Assembly: GCA_905235685.1 (NCBI GenBank)
Contig: CAJOMO010000007.1
Location: forward strand, 1 to 64,000
DNA from: an uncultured Selenomonadaceae bacterium
Lineage (GTDB): Bacteria > Bacillota > Negativicutes > Selenomonadales > Selenomonadaceae
Length of the DNA: 64,000 bases
Reading direction: 5' to 3'
Positions within the stretch are counted from its first letter, which is position 1, and each line of letters begins with the position of its first letter. Position numbers and translations under genes: made by a program. Positions 7,775 through 15,726 of this stretch are shown in pieces. The notes below the pieces were generated by a model. That model did not search any database. It had not been told where the DNA came from and was given only the letters and a program-made list of their open reading frames with translations.

Positions 7775-9079
7775 TTAGAAAAACCAACTGGCGCGTGTGA
7801 AGAGAACTTTGTTAGTGCCGCCCTTGAAAGATTTTCCGTGGAAGTAGCTAAGTTCCGCCAAAGTATTTTTGTAAGGGACATAACCGCCGCCAAGTTCAAA
7901 ACCTTTCTTGTCGGCAGTGCGCTCGAAAGAATCAAACGTAGGACAAAGCCCAACTTCTTCGCCAATGTACCTGTACGCCACAAACGCGCCCCAACTTTTA
8001 GGAATACTTTCGTCAGCACCAAGATAATCTAATTCAAGATTGTAAGCATTTTTATGAGCGTCCGCCTTGCTGTTATGAGCGTAGGCGGCGTTAATTTTTG
8101 TATCGTCAGTTAATTGATAACCGCCGCCGAGCGAAAAAATATTTGCCTTGCCGTCGTCCAATTTGAAACGCCGAAAAGCTACGCCGCCATCAAGTCCAGC
8201 GCCGCTATCGTACATCAATTCAGCGCCAAAATAATCTGACGCAGGATCAAGAGCGCTACTATAGCCGCTCCAACGTCCCGCCTCAAGTTTGGCGTTGAAA
8301 TTTTCATCGATATCATAAATCAGCCGCCCGCCACTGAAAAAATCATCGACTACAATTCCCTGGTCTGCGTGCGAAAAAAGCGGCATTTTTCCGAAGTCCA
8401 TCGTCAATTTCCCGTACTTGCCTTGAGCGTAGACAAAGGTCAATTCCGCGTCCGAAGAATTATCGGACTTCATATCAACCTCCGCAGTCAAGCGCGCCAT
8501 AGCCGCCCAATTATCAGTGATTTGCACGGTTGGGAAAAGTCGAAGTTGCATTCGGCTCAAATTGTCGTGCGCGCCCGCGGTTTTGTCATTCCAATAATTG
8601 TAGCGAACTTCGCCCGTCCATTTAACCATATCGGAATGTCTTTCAAGATTTGAAATGCGAACGCCAAGGTCGTCAATCTCTTCGCGAAATTCATTGGCGA
8701 GCCTGTCGATATCGGATCTTGTTTGAAGGTCGACGCGCATATTTCTTAAGCGCCTTTCGTGGCTGCTCATATTTTCGTCAGCGCTAAGACTCGCGCCTTT
8801 AACCATTTCCGGATTTTTCTCAAGCAGTCTGTCATATTCTTCAAGATAAACTATAGCGTTGACGACCATTTGAGCCATTTCGTATCGGGTAATGTTGCGG
8901 CTGCCGCGAAAAGTGCCGTCTCCATAACCGGCGATAATTCCCGCCTCTTGAAGTCGCGAAACCGCGCCGTAAGCCCAATGATTTTGAGGAACATCGCTAA
9001 ATGGATCAGCCGCCGCAAATGTCGTGGACGCAGTGCCGATAAAAAAAGCCGTTAGCGCCGAAACAACAGTTCGTCTCAT
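7775..9079 (-). CDS. SLH-domain outer membrane porin (paralogue A)
   Basis: 434 aa. Signal peptide (about 1-23, ending TFAA), then one SLH domain (FSDVPQNHWAYGAVSRLQEAG, GYGDGTFRGSRNITRYEMAQ, about 27-75), a coiled-coil region to about 150, then a beta-barrel ending in ASWFF. In Negativicutes such proteins tether the outer membrane to polyamine-modified peptidoglycan through the SLH domain. The barrel resembles the two genes upstream (GAFVAYRYIGEE, GGGYVPYKNTLAELSYFHGK). ATG follows GGGAGGA. First in order of transcription downstream of a duplicated intergenic segment. Confidence 0.9.
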   Translation of the reverse strand: MRRTVVSALTAFFIGTASTTFAAADPFSDVPQNHWAYGAVSRLQEAGIIAGYGDGTFRGSRNITRYEMAQMVVNAIVYLEEYDRLLEKNPEMVKGASLSADENMSSHERRLRNMRVDLQTRSDIDRLANEFREEIDDLGVRISNLERHSDMVKWTGEVRYNYWNDKTAGAHDNLSRMQLRLFPTVQITDNWAAMARLTAEVDMKSDNSSDAELTFVYAQGKYGKLTMDFGKMPLFSHADQGIVVDDFFSGGRLIYDIDENFNAKLEAGRWSGYSSALDPASDYFGAELMYDSGAGLDGGVAFRRFKLDDGKANIFSLGGGYQLTDDTKINAAYAHNSKADAHKNAYNLELDYLGADESIPKSWGAFVAYRYIGEEVGLCPTFDSFERTADKKGFELGGGYVPYKNTLAELSYFHGKSFKGGTNKVLFTRASWFF

Positions 9080-9111
9080 TTAAAATCCTCCCGTGCAATA
9101 AATTTGCCGAA

Positions 9112-9140
9112 ATATTAACATACGCGAAAATTTTTTTCAA
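9112..9140 (-). promoter_or_regulatory. Promoter of porin A
   Basis: Minus strand TTGAAA (9135-9140), 17-base spacer containing ATTTTCGCGTATG, TAATAT (9112-9117). The spacer is nearly identical to those of porins B and C. Confidence 0.75.
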
Positions 9141-9145
9141 GCAAA

Positions 9146-9171
9146 TAAAAAAAGCCGTCGAAGTGGCGGCT
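9146..9171 (-). terminator. Rho-independent terminator in intergenic repeat unit 1
   Basis: Minus strand AGCCG...CGGCT (9153-9171) followed by TTTTTTTATT. It would end any transcript entering from porin B if the first terminator fails. Confidence 0.65.
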
Positions 9172-9266
9172 CATAAATTTTGGTGGCGAATATTTTTTTA
9201 GAAAAACAAACCGGCGCGTGCATTTCAAAATGAAGATTTAACATCCGCGAAAATTTTTCAAGCAAA

Positions 9267-9292
9267 TAAAAAAAGCCGTCGGATTGGCGGCT
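9267..9292 (-). terminator. Rho-independent terminator of porin B
   Basis: Minus strand AGCCG...CGGCT (9274-9292) followed by a run of T. Located 27 bases after the porin B stop. Confidence 0.7.
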
Positions 9293-9318
9293 CATAAATT
9301 TTGGTGGCGAATATTTTT

Positions 9319-10266
9319 TTAGAAAAACAAACTGGCGCGTGCCAAGAAAATATTCGTGCTGTCGTTGCCGGTAATTCTTTTGCCGTGCATATAGCTGACT
9401 TTCAAAAGGCTGTTTTCAATCGGCGTCCAAGTTCCGCCAACATTTATACCTTTCAAGCCACGGGCGAAGTTGAACATATCATTTTCGTTGTTGTCCAAAA
9501 CGTTCGTGCCGAGATAACGATAGGCAACGAATGCGCCCCAAGTATCCGGAATTTCACTGTCAGCGCCAAGGTAGGCTGCCTCTATGTTGTAAGCATTTTT
9601 CTCGAAGTTAGCTTTGGAATTGTGAGCATAAGCGCCGTACAAATTCCAATCCTCATTGACTTGATATCCCGCGCCCAAAGTAAAGACGTTGGATTTAAAG
9701 CTGTTCTTTTTCAAGTAATGGTAGCCGACGCCGCCCGTCAAATTTTCGTTGCTGTCATAAAGGGCTTCAAGCCCAATGTAAGTCGGATCGTGAAGTTTGC
9801 CCGCGTTAACAATGAAAGTGGCGTCCGCGCCGTTGTCAAGTTCCAAACCGGTGGAAACTTGCACGCCCTTGAATGCGTCCTCGGCAACCATACTGCCGCT
9901 GACGGGGTTTCTGTCTGCTTGAGTTGCCAATTGAACTCTACCGGCTTTGATATTGTACGCGCCGATATCGCCTTCAAGATAAATGTAGCTAAGGCGGCTG
10001 TCAAAATCGGCGTCGCCGTCGTTCAAATCCCACCAACCGACAAGACGCGATTTCAGCGTCAAATTATCGTTTAGGGTAACCGTCGGGGCAAGCCTAAGTT
10101 CCAGAGCGTTACTATTTTTTCTGCCGGCTAAACCGTTATGCAAAAAATAATAGCTGGTTTCGGCGTCAAAAGTAAGTTGGTCGTCAATTTCGCGGGCAGA
10201 CGTAGTTGAGGACGCCGTACTCAATATGAGCGCCGCCGCCAACGCAGAAAGTACTTTTTTCTTCAA
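9319..10266 (-). CDS. Outer membrane porin without SLH domain (paralogue B)
   Basis: 315 aa from TTG 10266 (AAGGAGGAG upstream; LKKKVLSALAAALIL). Signal peptide of about 24 residues ends at TSA. The mature protein goes straight into the barrel (DDQLTFDAETSYYF) with no SLH domain or coiled coil, so it lacks the peptidoglycan anchor of paralogue A. Alternating hydrophobic strands, GAFVAYRYLG and the terminal ARASLFF match the neighbours. Likely a passive channel; substrate unknown. Confidence 0.85.
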   Translation of the reverse strand: MKKKVLSALAAALILSTASSTTSAREIDDQLTFDAETSYYFLHNGLAGRKNSNALELRLAPTVTLNDNLTLKSRLVGWWDLNDGDADFDSRLSYIYLEGDIGAYNIKAGRVQLATQADRNPVSGSMVAEDAFKGVQVSTGLELDNGADATFIVNAGKLHDPTYIGLEALYDSNENLTGGVGYHYLKKNSFKSNVFTLGAGYQVNEDWNLYGAYAHNSKANFEKNAYNIEAAYLGADSEIPDTWGAFVAYRYLGTNVLDNNENDMFNFARGLKGINVGGTWTPIENSLLKVSYMHGKRITGNDSTNIFLARASLFF

Positions 10267-10323
10267 GGTAATTCTCCTCCTTACGATTATAAAATATTTC
10301 CAGTGCGCCTAAATTCGCGAAAA

Positions 10324-10352
10324 ATGATAGCATATCAAAGAAATTTTTTCAA
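10324..10352 (-). promoter_or_regulatory. Promoter of porin B
   Basis: Minus strand TTGAAA (10347-10352), 17-base spacer, TATCAT (10324-10329). Confidence 0.75.
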
Positions 10353-10366
10353 GCCGTCACGGTTTC

Positions 10367-11467
10367 TCAGAAAAACAGACTTGCGCGCGCAAACAAAGTT
10401 CTGGCGTTTTGGTGATTGAAAGTCTTGCCGTGGAAATAGCTAACTTTCAAAAGGCTATCCTTAATTGGCGTATAAGTGCCGCCAATTTCGAAACCTTTCT
10501 TATTGCTGCTTACGCTGAAAGAATCATAGGTTGGAGCAATACCAATCCGGGACGGGACGTAACGATAGGCAGCGAACGCACCCCAGCTGCCCTCTTCCGA
10601 ACGTTTCGCGCCGAGATAATTGCCTTCAATATTGTAACCGTTTTTGTGGTTGCCCTTGTTATTGTGAGCGTAAGCGCCGTTAATGCTCCAATCTTCATTC
10701 AGTCTGTATTCGCCGCCGGCAACGAAGATATTGGATTTAGCGCCGCTGTGTTGGAAATGGTGAAAACCCGCGCCAACTGTCAAATCGTCCATCAAGCCGT
10801 AAGTTGCCTCCGCGCCGAGATAATCCGAATCTTTCCAATCGCCGCCGTTAACCTTAAGATCGATACCGTCAAAGTTGGTGAGAAATTGCACCCCGCTGAA
10901 GAAGTCATCGGCAATCATACCTCTGTCAACGTCCGTGAACAGCGGCATTTTACCGGCGTTAACCTGGAAACCGTTAAATTTCCCTTGAAGGTAAGCATAA
11001 GTCATTGCCCACGAAGAGCCGTTATCGTGTTCCATGTGGTTGTAAGTTCCGGTGAGACGAGTCTTGATAGTAAATGTATCGTTAATTTCAACCGTCGGGA
11101 AAAAACGCACTTGCAGCTGGTTATTGCTGCCCTTGTTGTTGCCGGCTTTGTCGTACCAAAAACGATAGCGCATTTCGCCGGTGAGCTTGAATTTGTCAAG
11201 CCAATCGTGATTGGATTTGTTGTAATCTTGATTTTCGCGGTAATCGCGGTCGCGTTCAAGCTCAGCTATCCGCGCGCGCAATTCCCGCAGTTCTTCGTTG
11301 ACTTGCGGATCTGTACGCGTTACAATTACGGGACTTGCAACTTCAACATCTTCCACTTCGACCTCAACCGGTTCAACGTCTTCCTCAACCGGCGCTGCCG
11401 AAACTTGCGGCGCTGTGAAGCCCAAAACAAATGCTGCAGTCAACGCTGAGAGCACCGTTTTCTTCAA
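10367..11467 (-). CDS. Outer membrane porin with acidic N-terminal linker (paralogue C)
   Basis: 366 aa from TTG 11467, preceded by GGAGGAGA; the frame runs further upstream but without a ribosome site. Signal peptide LKKTVLSALTAAFVLG...VSAA, then a very acidic Glu/Val stretch (about 25-48), a short coiled coil (ELRELRARIAELERD) and a beta-barrel ending ARASLFF. There is no SLH domain where paralogue A has one. The acidic and coiled segment may act as a periplasmic spacer. Barrel sequence is close to A and B. Confidence 0.86.
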   Translation of the reverse strand: MKKTVLSALTAAFVLGFTAPQVSAAPVEEDVEPVEVEVEDVEVASPVIVTRTDPQVNEELRELRARIAELERDRDYRENQDYNKSNHDWLDKFKLTGEMRYRFWYDKAGNNKGSNNQLQVRFFPTVEINDTFTIKTRLTGTYNHMEHDNGSSWAMTYAYLQGKFNGFQVNAGKMPLFTDVDRGMIADDFFSGVQFLTNFDGIDLKVNGGDWKDSDYLGAEATYGLMDDLTVGAGFHHFQHSGAKSNIFVAGGEYRLNEDWSINGAYAHNNKGNHKNGYNIEGNYLGAKRSEEGSWGAFAAYRYVPSRIGIAPTYDSFSVSSNKKGFEIGGTYTPIKDSLLKVSYFHGKTFNHQNARTLFARASLFF

Positions 11468-11589
11468 AATAATCTCCTCCTGACATTGTAAAATAATCAC
11501 CAACGCACCGGAGAAGTTAAAAAATATAAATTTACAATTCCAAAAAAAAACTTATCCAGCTTCCCCTGTCATTGCGTTTTCGTGCGAAA

Positions 11590-11618
11590 ATAATAGCATA
11601 CGCGAAAATTTTTTTCAA
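11590..11618 (-). promoter_or_regulatory. Promoter of porin C
   Basis: Minus strand TTGAAA (11613-11618), 17-base spacer AAAATTTTCGCGTATGC, TATTAT (11590-11595). The leader to the TTG start is about 115 bases and holds no gene that I can see. Confidence 0.75.
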
Positions 11619-11663
11619 GCCGTCTTTCAGATTTTTATCATATTTTTATAAATTAAGCCGTGT

Positions 11664-11692
11664 TTGCAATGTACAGAGAAAAATGCTATACT
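11664..11692 (+). promoter_or_regulatory. Promoter of the small gene-alaS transcript
   Basis: TTGCAA (11664-11669), 17-base spacer, TATACT (11687-11692). It is divergent from the porin C promoter 46 bases away. No T-box leader is visible before alaS. Confidence 0.65.
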
Positions 11693-11729
11693 GCGCGCGT
11701 GCTAAATTATTTTTGAGAAGGTGAGGACA

Positions 11730-11993
11730 GTGCAAGTTTACATTTTCTTTAACTGCGACGAAAATAAATCGGAGCGGTCGATGAATATTTTTTACAATAA
11801 ATTTGTTTTCAAAGACAATCAAACTTCGCGCAGGAAACTTTTTATCAAAATTATGTCCGAAAAGCAAGCCGGTCGCGTGCAAATTGCGGACGAAAATCTT
11901 GCGAAAGTTGAATCGCTGATTATGGACGGCGACCCCGTCAAGGCGAGCGATTATATTTTGTACGGCGTGATTAAAATTTTTGAATGTGTTTAA
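11730..11993 (+). CDS. Hypothetical protein upstream of alaS
   Basis: 87 aa, not recognised. Start GTG 11730 chosen because AGGTGAGG lies just upstream; GTG 11721 is possible. Soluble, mixed charge, with FFNCDENKSERSMNIF near the N-terminus and no signal or membrane segment. It shares a promoter with alaS and ends 15 bases before it, so both are probably co-expressed. Confidence 0.6.
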   Translation: MQVYIFFNCDENKSERSMNIFYNKFVFKDNQTSRRKLFIKIMSEKQAGRVQIADENLAKVESLIMDGDPVKASDYILYGVIKIFECV

Positions 11994-12008
11994 TGGAGGC
12001 TTGGGAAC

Positions 12009-15000
12009 TTGAAATATATGACGGGAAATGAACTGCGCGAGGCGTATATCAAATTTTTTGCCGACAAGAAGGGGCATTTGCATTTGCCGAGCGCGTCACT
12101 TATACCGAAAGACGATCCGACGCTTTTAATGATTGGCGCGGGCATGGCGCCGTTCAAAGCGTATTTCACTGGCAAAGTTACGCCGCCGTGCCGCCGCGTT
12201 GTTACGTCTCAGCGCTGCGTTCGTACCGGCGATATTGAAAATGTCGGGCGCACTGCCAGACACCACACTTATTTTGAAATGCTCGGAAATTTTTCATTCG
12301 GCGATTATTTCAAAGCGGAGGCAATTCCGTGGGCGTGGGAATTTCTGACTGAAGTTTGCGGTTTGCCGAAAGATAAACTTTGGGTTTCAATTTATCCGAA
12401 AGACGACGAAGCCGAAAAAATTTGGCTCAAACAGTCCGGTTTAAATCCTAAGCATATCGTGCGAATGGAAGATAATTTTTGGGAAATTGGCACGGGCGGA
12501 CCTTGCGGACCGGATTCGGAAATTTACATAGATTTGGGCGAAGAGCGCGGCTGTGGCAAAGAAACCTGCGCGCCTGGCTGCGATTGCGACCGGTATTTGG
12601 AAATTTGGAATTTGGTTTTCACGCAATACAACAAAACTGAAGACGGCAAATATGAGCCGCTCGAACACAAAAATATCGATACCGGCTGCGGGCTGGAGCG
12701 CCTTGCCTCTGTCCTGCAAAATAAGCCGTCGAATTTCGAAACCGATTTGCTTTTCCCGATAATTGAGTACGTCGAAAAATGCAGCGGCGTTAAGTACGGC
12801 GTTGACGCGAAAAAAGATATTTCCTTCAAGGTTATTGCCGACCACGCGCGCTCTATGTCGATTATGATTATGGACGGAATTTTGCCGTCGAATGAAGGGC
12901 GCGGATATGTTCTGCGTCGAATTTTGCGGCGGGCGATTCGTCACGGGCGCATGCTCGGAATTAAGGACGCGTTTTTGGAAGGCGCGGTTGATGCTGTCAA
13001 TAAAATTTACGCGGGCGTGGCGGATTTTGAGGAACTCGGCGCGAAAATTTCTTATATCAAAAAAGTTATTCGCATTGAGGAAGACAGATTCGCGGCGACC
13101 CTCGCGCAGGGCATGGAACTTTTGACGCGCGAAATTGACGCTGTTAAAAATTCCGGCAAAACCGAATTCAGCGGCGAATTTATTTTCAAGCTGTACGATA
13201 CTTACGGTTTCCCGTTTGAGCTGACCGAGGAGATTTTGCAGGAAAATTCTTTGACACCGGATAAAGCCGGTTTCGACAAGGCTATGGAAAATCAGCGGCA
13301 GCGGGCTCGTGCGGCGCGCGCGGCTAATGAATGGGCGGCTATTCCGGATTTGTCTTCGGTTAACGTCAAGGATTTGGAAGTCGACGAAACCACGACCGAG
13401 TCAAAAGTTGTGGCGATGTGGAAAGACGGCAAACTGGTTGAAGAAATTCACGACGGCGACGAAGTTGGAATAATTTTGGAAAGTACGCCGTTTTACGCGG
13501 AAGGCGGCGGGCAAGTCGGCGATGTTGGCGAATTTATCGGCGAGCTCGGCAAGATTCGCGTTGACAATGCGAAAAAACTTTTAGACGGCACGGTTTACCA
13601 TGAGGCTTACGTTGAGGAAGGGCAGCTGAAAATCGGCGAGGTTGTCAAAATTCAGATTGACCGCGACAAAAAACTTTCTTCTGCGCGAAATCATACGGCG
13701 ACGCATTTACTTCAAGCGGCGCTCAGAAAAGTTGTCGGCGAGCAGGTTCATCAAGCGGGCTCATTGGTTACGCCGGAACGTTTGCGCTTTGACTTTTCAA
13801 ATTTCGAGCCGGTAACCGCTCAGCAAATCACGGCGGTTGAGGAACTTGTTAACGAAGAAATTTTGAAATCGGCGGACGTCGATATCCGGCAAATGAAAAT
13901 TGACGACGCGAAAAAATTGGGTGCAATGGCGCTTTTCGGCGAAAAATACGGCGATGTTGTGCGCGTGGTTACTGTTCCTGGTTTCAGCTGTGAACTTTGC
14001 GGCGGCTCTCACGTTAAAAATGTTGGGCAGATTGGCAGATTTAAAATCGTCAGCGAAAGTGGCGTTGCTGCGGGCGTGCGGCGCATTGAGGCGATAACCG
14101 GTCGCGCGGCGATTAAGGACGCCAATAAACAAACTGAAATTTTAAATTCGGTATCGGCTCTGTTAAAAATTCGCGCAGAAGATTTACCGGCTCAAGTCGA
14201 AAAGATTATCGCCGAAGATAAATCCATGCGCAAACAGCTTGACGAAGTACACGCAATGCAAGAGCGCGCCGAGGCTCAGAAACTTTTGTTAGCCGCGAAA
14301 GAAATTGGCGATTTGAAATGTTTGGGCGGCGTTGCCAAAGCGAAAGATATGGACGAACTTCGCGATATTGCCGACTTTCTCATTGACAAACTCGACGGCG
14401 GCGGCGTGATAGTTTTGGCGGCGGTTAATGACGGCAAAGTCAATCTGGTTGTCAAAGCCGATAAAAAAGCTGTCAAAGCCGGTATTCACGCGGGCAAAAT
14501 CGTTAAGGAAATTTCAAAACTTATCGGTGGCGGCGGCGGCGGTCGTCCGGATATGGCGCAGGCGGGCGGTAAAAATCCCGAAGGTTTGCCCAAAATGTTC
14601 GAGGCGGCTGAAAATGAAATTCGCCGCGTCCTCGAATTTAAACTTGAAGATAAGAAAACTGGAGGCTTGAGTGGTATGTTTGAATCTGTGAAAAATCTTG
14701 CGAGCAATGTTAAAGACGCGGTTGCTGAAAAAGTTGATGACGCCAAAGGCAAAGCTGCGGGAATCAAAGAATCCGTTTGTGACGAAGTGGACGAGGCAAA
14801 GGCAACCATTACCGAAAAAGTTGGTGCGGCGAAAGAAACTCTTACCGAAAAAGTTGACGACGTCAAAGGCAGAGTTAGCGCCGCCGCCGGAGATTTGAAA
14901 AACGCCAAAAAGACGCTCGCCGAAGTTAAAGACGACGTCAAAGAATCCGTCGAAGAAAAAGTTGACGGCGCCGTTGACGCGGCTAAGGACGCGAAATTTG

Positions 15001-15089
15001 CCGCCGAGGCGAAAGTTAAGGGCGCTATTCGCGGCGTTATGAAGGAAACCGTTAAGACTATCAAAAAGGCTGAAGGCGAACTTAAGTAA
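12009..15089 (+). CDS. alaS: Alanyl-tRNA synthetase with fused C-terminal amphipathic repeat domain
   Basis: 1026 aa, about 150 longer than usual. Residues 1 to about 886 are a complete AlaRS: class II core (CQRCVRTGDIENVG-like TSQRCVRTGDIENVG, RHHTYFEMLGNFSFGDY), editing domain with HTATH (about 561) and CELCGGSH (about 660-667), and the C-Ala domain with GGGGGGRPDMAQAGG. The remaining 140 residues are Lys/Asp/Ala-rich repeats (for example EKVDDAKGKAAGIKE, EKVDDVKGRVSAAAG) like LEA or apolipoprotein amphipathic helices. At the junction a ribosome site (GGAGG, 14661-14665) and in-frame TTG 14667 and ATG 14676 remain, so the tail could also be translated alone. Start TTG 12009; the ATG at 12018 is possible. 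Confidence 0.93.
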   Translation: MKYMTGNELREAYIKFFADKKGHLHLPSASLIPKDDPTLLMIGAGMAPFKAYFTGKVTPPCRRVVTSQRCVRTGDIENVGRTARHHTYFEMLGNFSFGDYFKAEAIPWAWEFLTEVCGLPKDKLWVSIYPKDDEAEKIWLKQSGLNPKHIVRMEDNFWEIGTGGPCGPDSEIYIDLGEERGCGKETCAPGCDCDRYLEIWNLVFTQYNKTEDGKYEPLEHKNIDTGCGLERLASVLQNKPSNFETDLLFPIIEYVEKCSGVKYGVDAKKDISFKVIADHARSMSIMIMDGILPSNEGRGYVLRRILRRAIRHGRMLGIKDAFLEGAVDAVNKIYAGVADFEELGAKISYIKKVIRIEEDRFAATLAQGMELLTREIDAVKNSGKTEFSGEFIFKLYDTYGFPFELTEEILQENSLTPDKAGFDKAMENQRQRARAARAANEWAAIPDLSSVNVKDLEVDETTTESKVVAMWKDGKLVEEIHDGDEVGIILESTPFYAEGGGQVGDVGEFIGELGKIRVDNAKKLLDGTVYHEAYVEEGQLKIGEVVKIQIDRDKKLSSARNHTATHLLQAALRKVVGEQVHQAGSLVTPERLRFDFSNFEPVTAQQITAVEELVNEEILKSADVDIRQMKIDDAKKLGAMALFGEKYGDVVRVVTVPGFSCELCGGSHVKNVGQIGRFKIVSESGVAAGVRRIEAITGRAAIKDANKQTEILNSVSALLKIRAEDLPAQVEKIIAEDKSMRKQLDEVHAMQERAEAQKLLLAAKEIGDLKCLGGVAKAKDMDELRDIADFLIDKLDGGGVIVLAAVNDGKVNLVVKADKKAVKAGIHAGKIVKEISKLIGGGGGGRPDMAQAGGKNPEGLPKMFEAAENEIRRVLEFKLEDKKTGGLSGMFESVKNLASNVKDAVAEKVDDAKGKAAGIKESVCDEVDEAKATITEKVGAAKETLTEKVDDVKGRVSAAAGDLKNAKKTLAEVKDDVKESVEEKVDGAVDAAKDAKFAAEAKVKGAIRGVMKETVKTIKKAEGELK

Positions 15090-15099
15090 AATTTTTTCG

Positions 15100-15127
15100 T
15101 TGACAATCAACCGGTTTGTGTTATTAT
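15100..15127 (+). promoter_or_regulatory. Promoter of the PTS EIIA gene
   Basis: TTGACA (15100-15105), 16-base spacer, TATTAT (15122-15127). Confidence 0.7.
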
Positions 15128-15164
15128 TGCAGTAGATTTTTATTTTGGAAGGAGCGATTTTTGG

Positions 15165-15614
15165 ATGTTTGGAATAATTGTTGGAACTCACGGCGAATTT
15201 GCGAACGGCATTCTGGAATCCTGCGAAATGATTTTGGGCGAAGACACCGTTAAAAACGGCATTCGCGCGGTAACTTTGAAACGCGGCGAAGGTCCGGAAA
15301 ATGTTATCGAAAAGTACAAGGCGACCATTGATAGCCTCGGCAATCCGGATCGCATTTTGTTTTTAAATGATTTGCGCGGCGGCACTCCGTACAACGCGGC
15401 AAGCACTCTTGCCATTGCCGACGAAAAATACGGTATCGTTGCGGGCGTGAATTTCCCGATGCTCATTGCCATGGCGCAGGAACAAATGGTTGACGACGGT
15501 TCGGCTGACATTAAGACGCTTATGGACAAAGCCGTTGAGGCGGGCAAAGAAGGCGTCATTCCCACAACTTACGACGAACTCAACACTCCTGCCGGTGACG
15601 AAGACGATTTATAA
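15165..15614 (+). CDS. Mannose/fructose-family PTS EIIA domain protein
   Basis: 149 aa, a single EIIA-Man domain. The phospho-acceptor His is in IIVGTHGEFANGI (His10), and LFLNDLRGGTPYNAA is the second conserved block. It has its own promoter and terminator and no EIIB, EIIC or EIID gene beside it. It could serve a transporter encoded elsewhere or act as a phosphorylation-state sensor. ATG follows GGAAGGAG. Confidence 0.9.
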   Translation: MFGIIVGTHGEFANGILESCEMILGEDTVKNGIRAVTLKRGEGPENVIEKYKATIDSLGNPDRILFLNDLRGGTPYNAASTLAIADEKYGIVAGVNFPMLIAMAQEQMVDDGSADIKTLMDKAVEAGKEGVIPTTYDELNTPAGDEDDL

Positions 15615-15638
15615 TATTTTTTAACACAAACTAAAAAG

Positions 15639-15678
15639 GCGGTTGTTTCCCCAAATCGGAGATTCAACCGCTTTTTTT
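15639..15678. terminator. Terminator after EIIA gene, usable from both sides
   Basis: GCGGTTG (15639-15645) pairs with CAACCGC (15665-15671), followed by seven T on plus; AAAAA on the left gives a T-run for hpf on minus. Confidence 0.75.
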
Positions 15679-15692
15679 ACTGTTCAGCAATT

Positions 15693-15726
15693 ATTCCCTA
15701 TTCGCTAAATCCTAGCCCCTAACCCC
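15693..15726. repeat. Heptanucleotide repeat tract downstream of hpf
   Basis: Degenerate 7-base units TTCCCTA-TTCGCTA-AATCCTA-GCCCCTA-ACCCCTC running up to the hpf stop codon. Same unit type as at 18.1, 28.1 and 38.9 kb. Confidence 0.7.

Larger units (their letters stand above)
9116..9342 (-). repeat. Two near-identical 105-bp direct repeats between porins A and B
   Basis: Unit 1 (9116-9221) and unit 2 (9238-9342) differ at only a few positions. Each holds, on the minus strand, the last codons of a porin (ARA-GLFF or ARASLFF then TAA), a hairpin terminator and a TTGAAA promoter box. Unit 2 includes the real 3' end of porin B; its promoter spacing is degenerate. Unit 1 therefore carries a seven-codon porin remnant (9198-9221) with no gene attached. 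Confidence 0.85.

Noticed and set aside
10409-11449. 346-codon open frame on the plus strand opposite porin C, and similar long frames opposite porin B (9301-10074), thiD/ARH (28139-29218) and GGDEF1 (54177-55115)
   Set aside because: Each is antisense to a gene with clear homology, has no ribosome site or recognisable domain, and reflects low stop-codon density on the opposite strand.
15645-15664. CIRCE or other known operator near hpf
   Set aside because: The only symmetry is the terminator stem.
15693-15726. CRISPR array
   Set aside because: The heptamer tracts have 7-base units without spacers, and no cas genes are present anywhere in the window.
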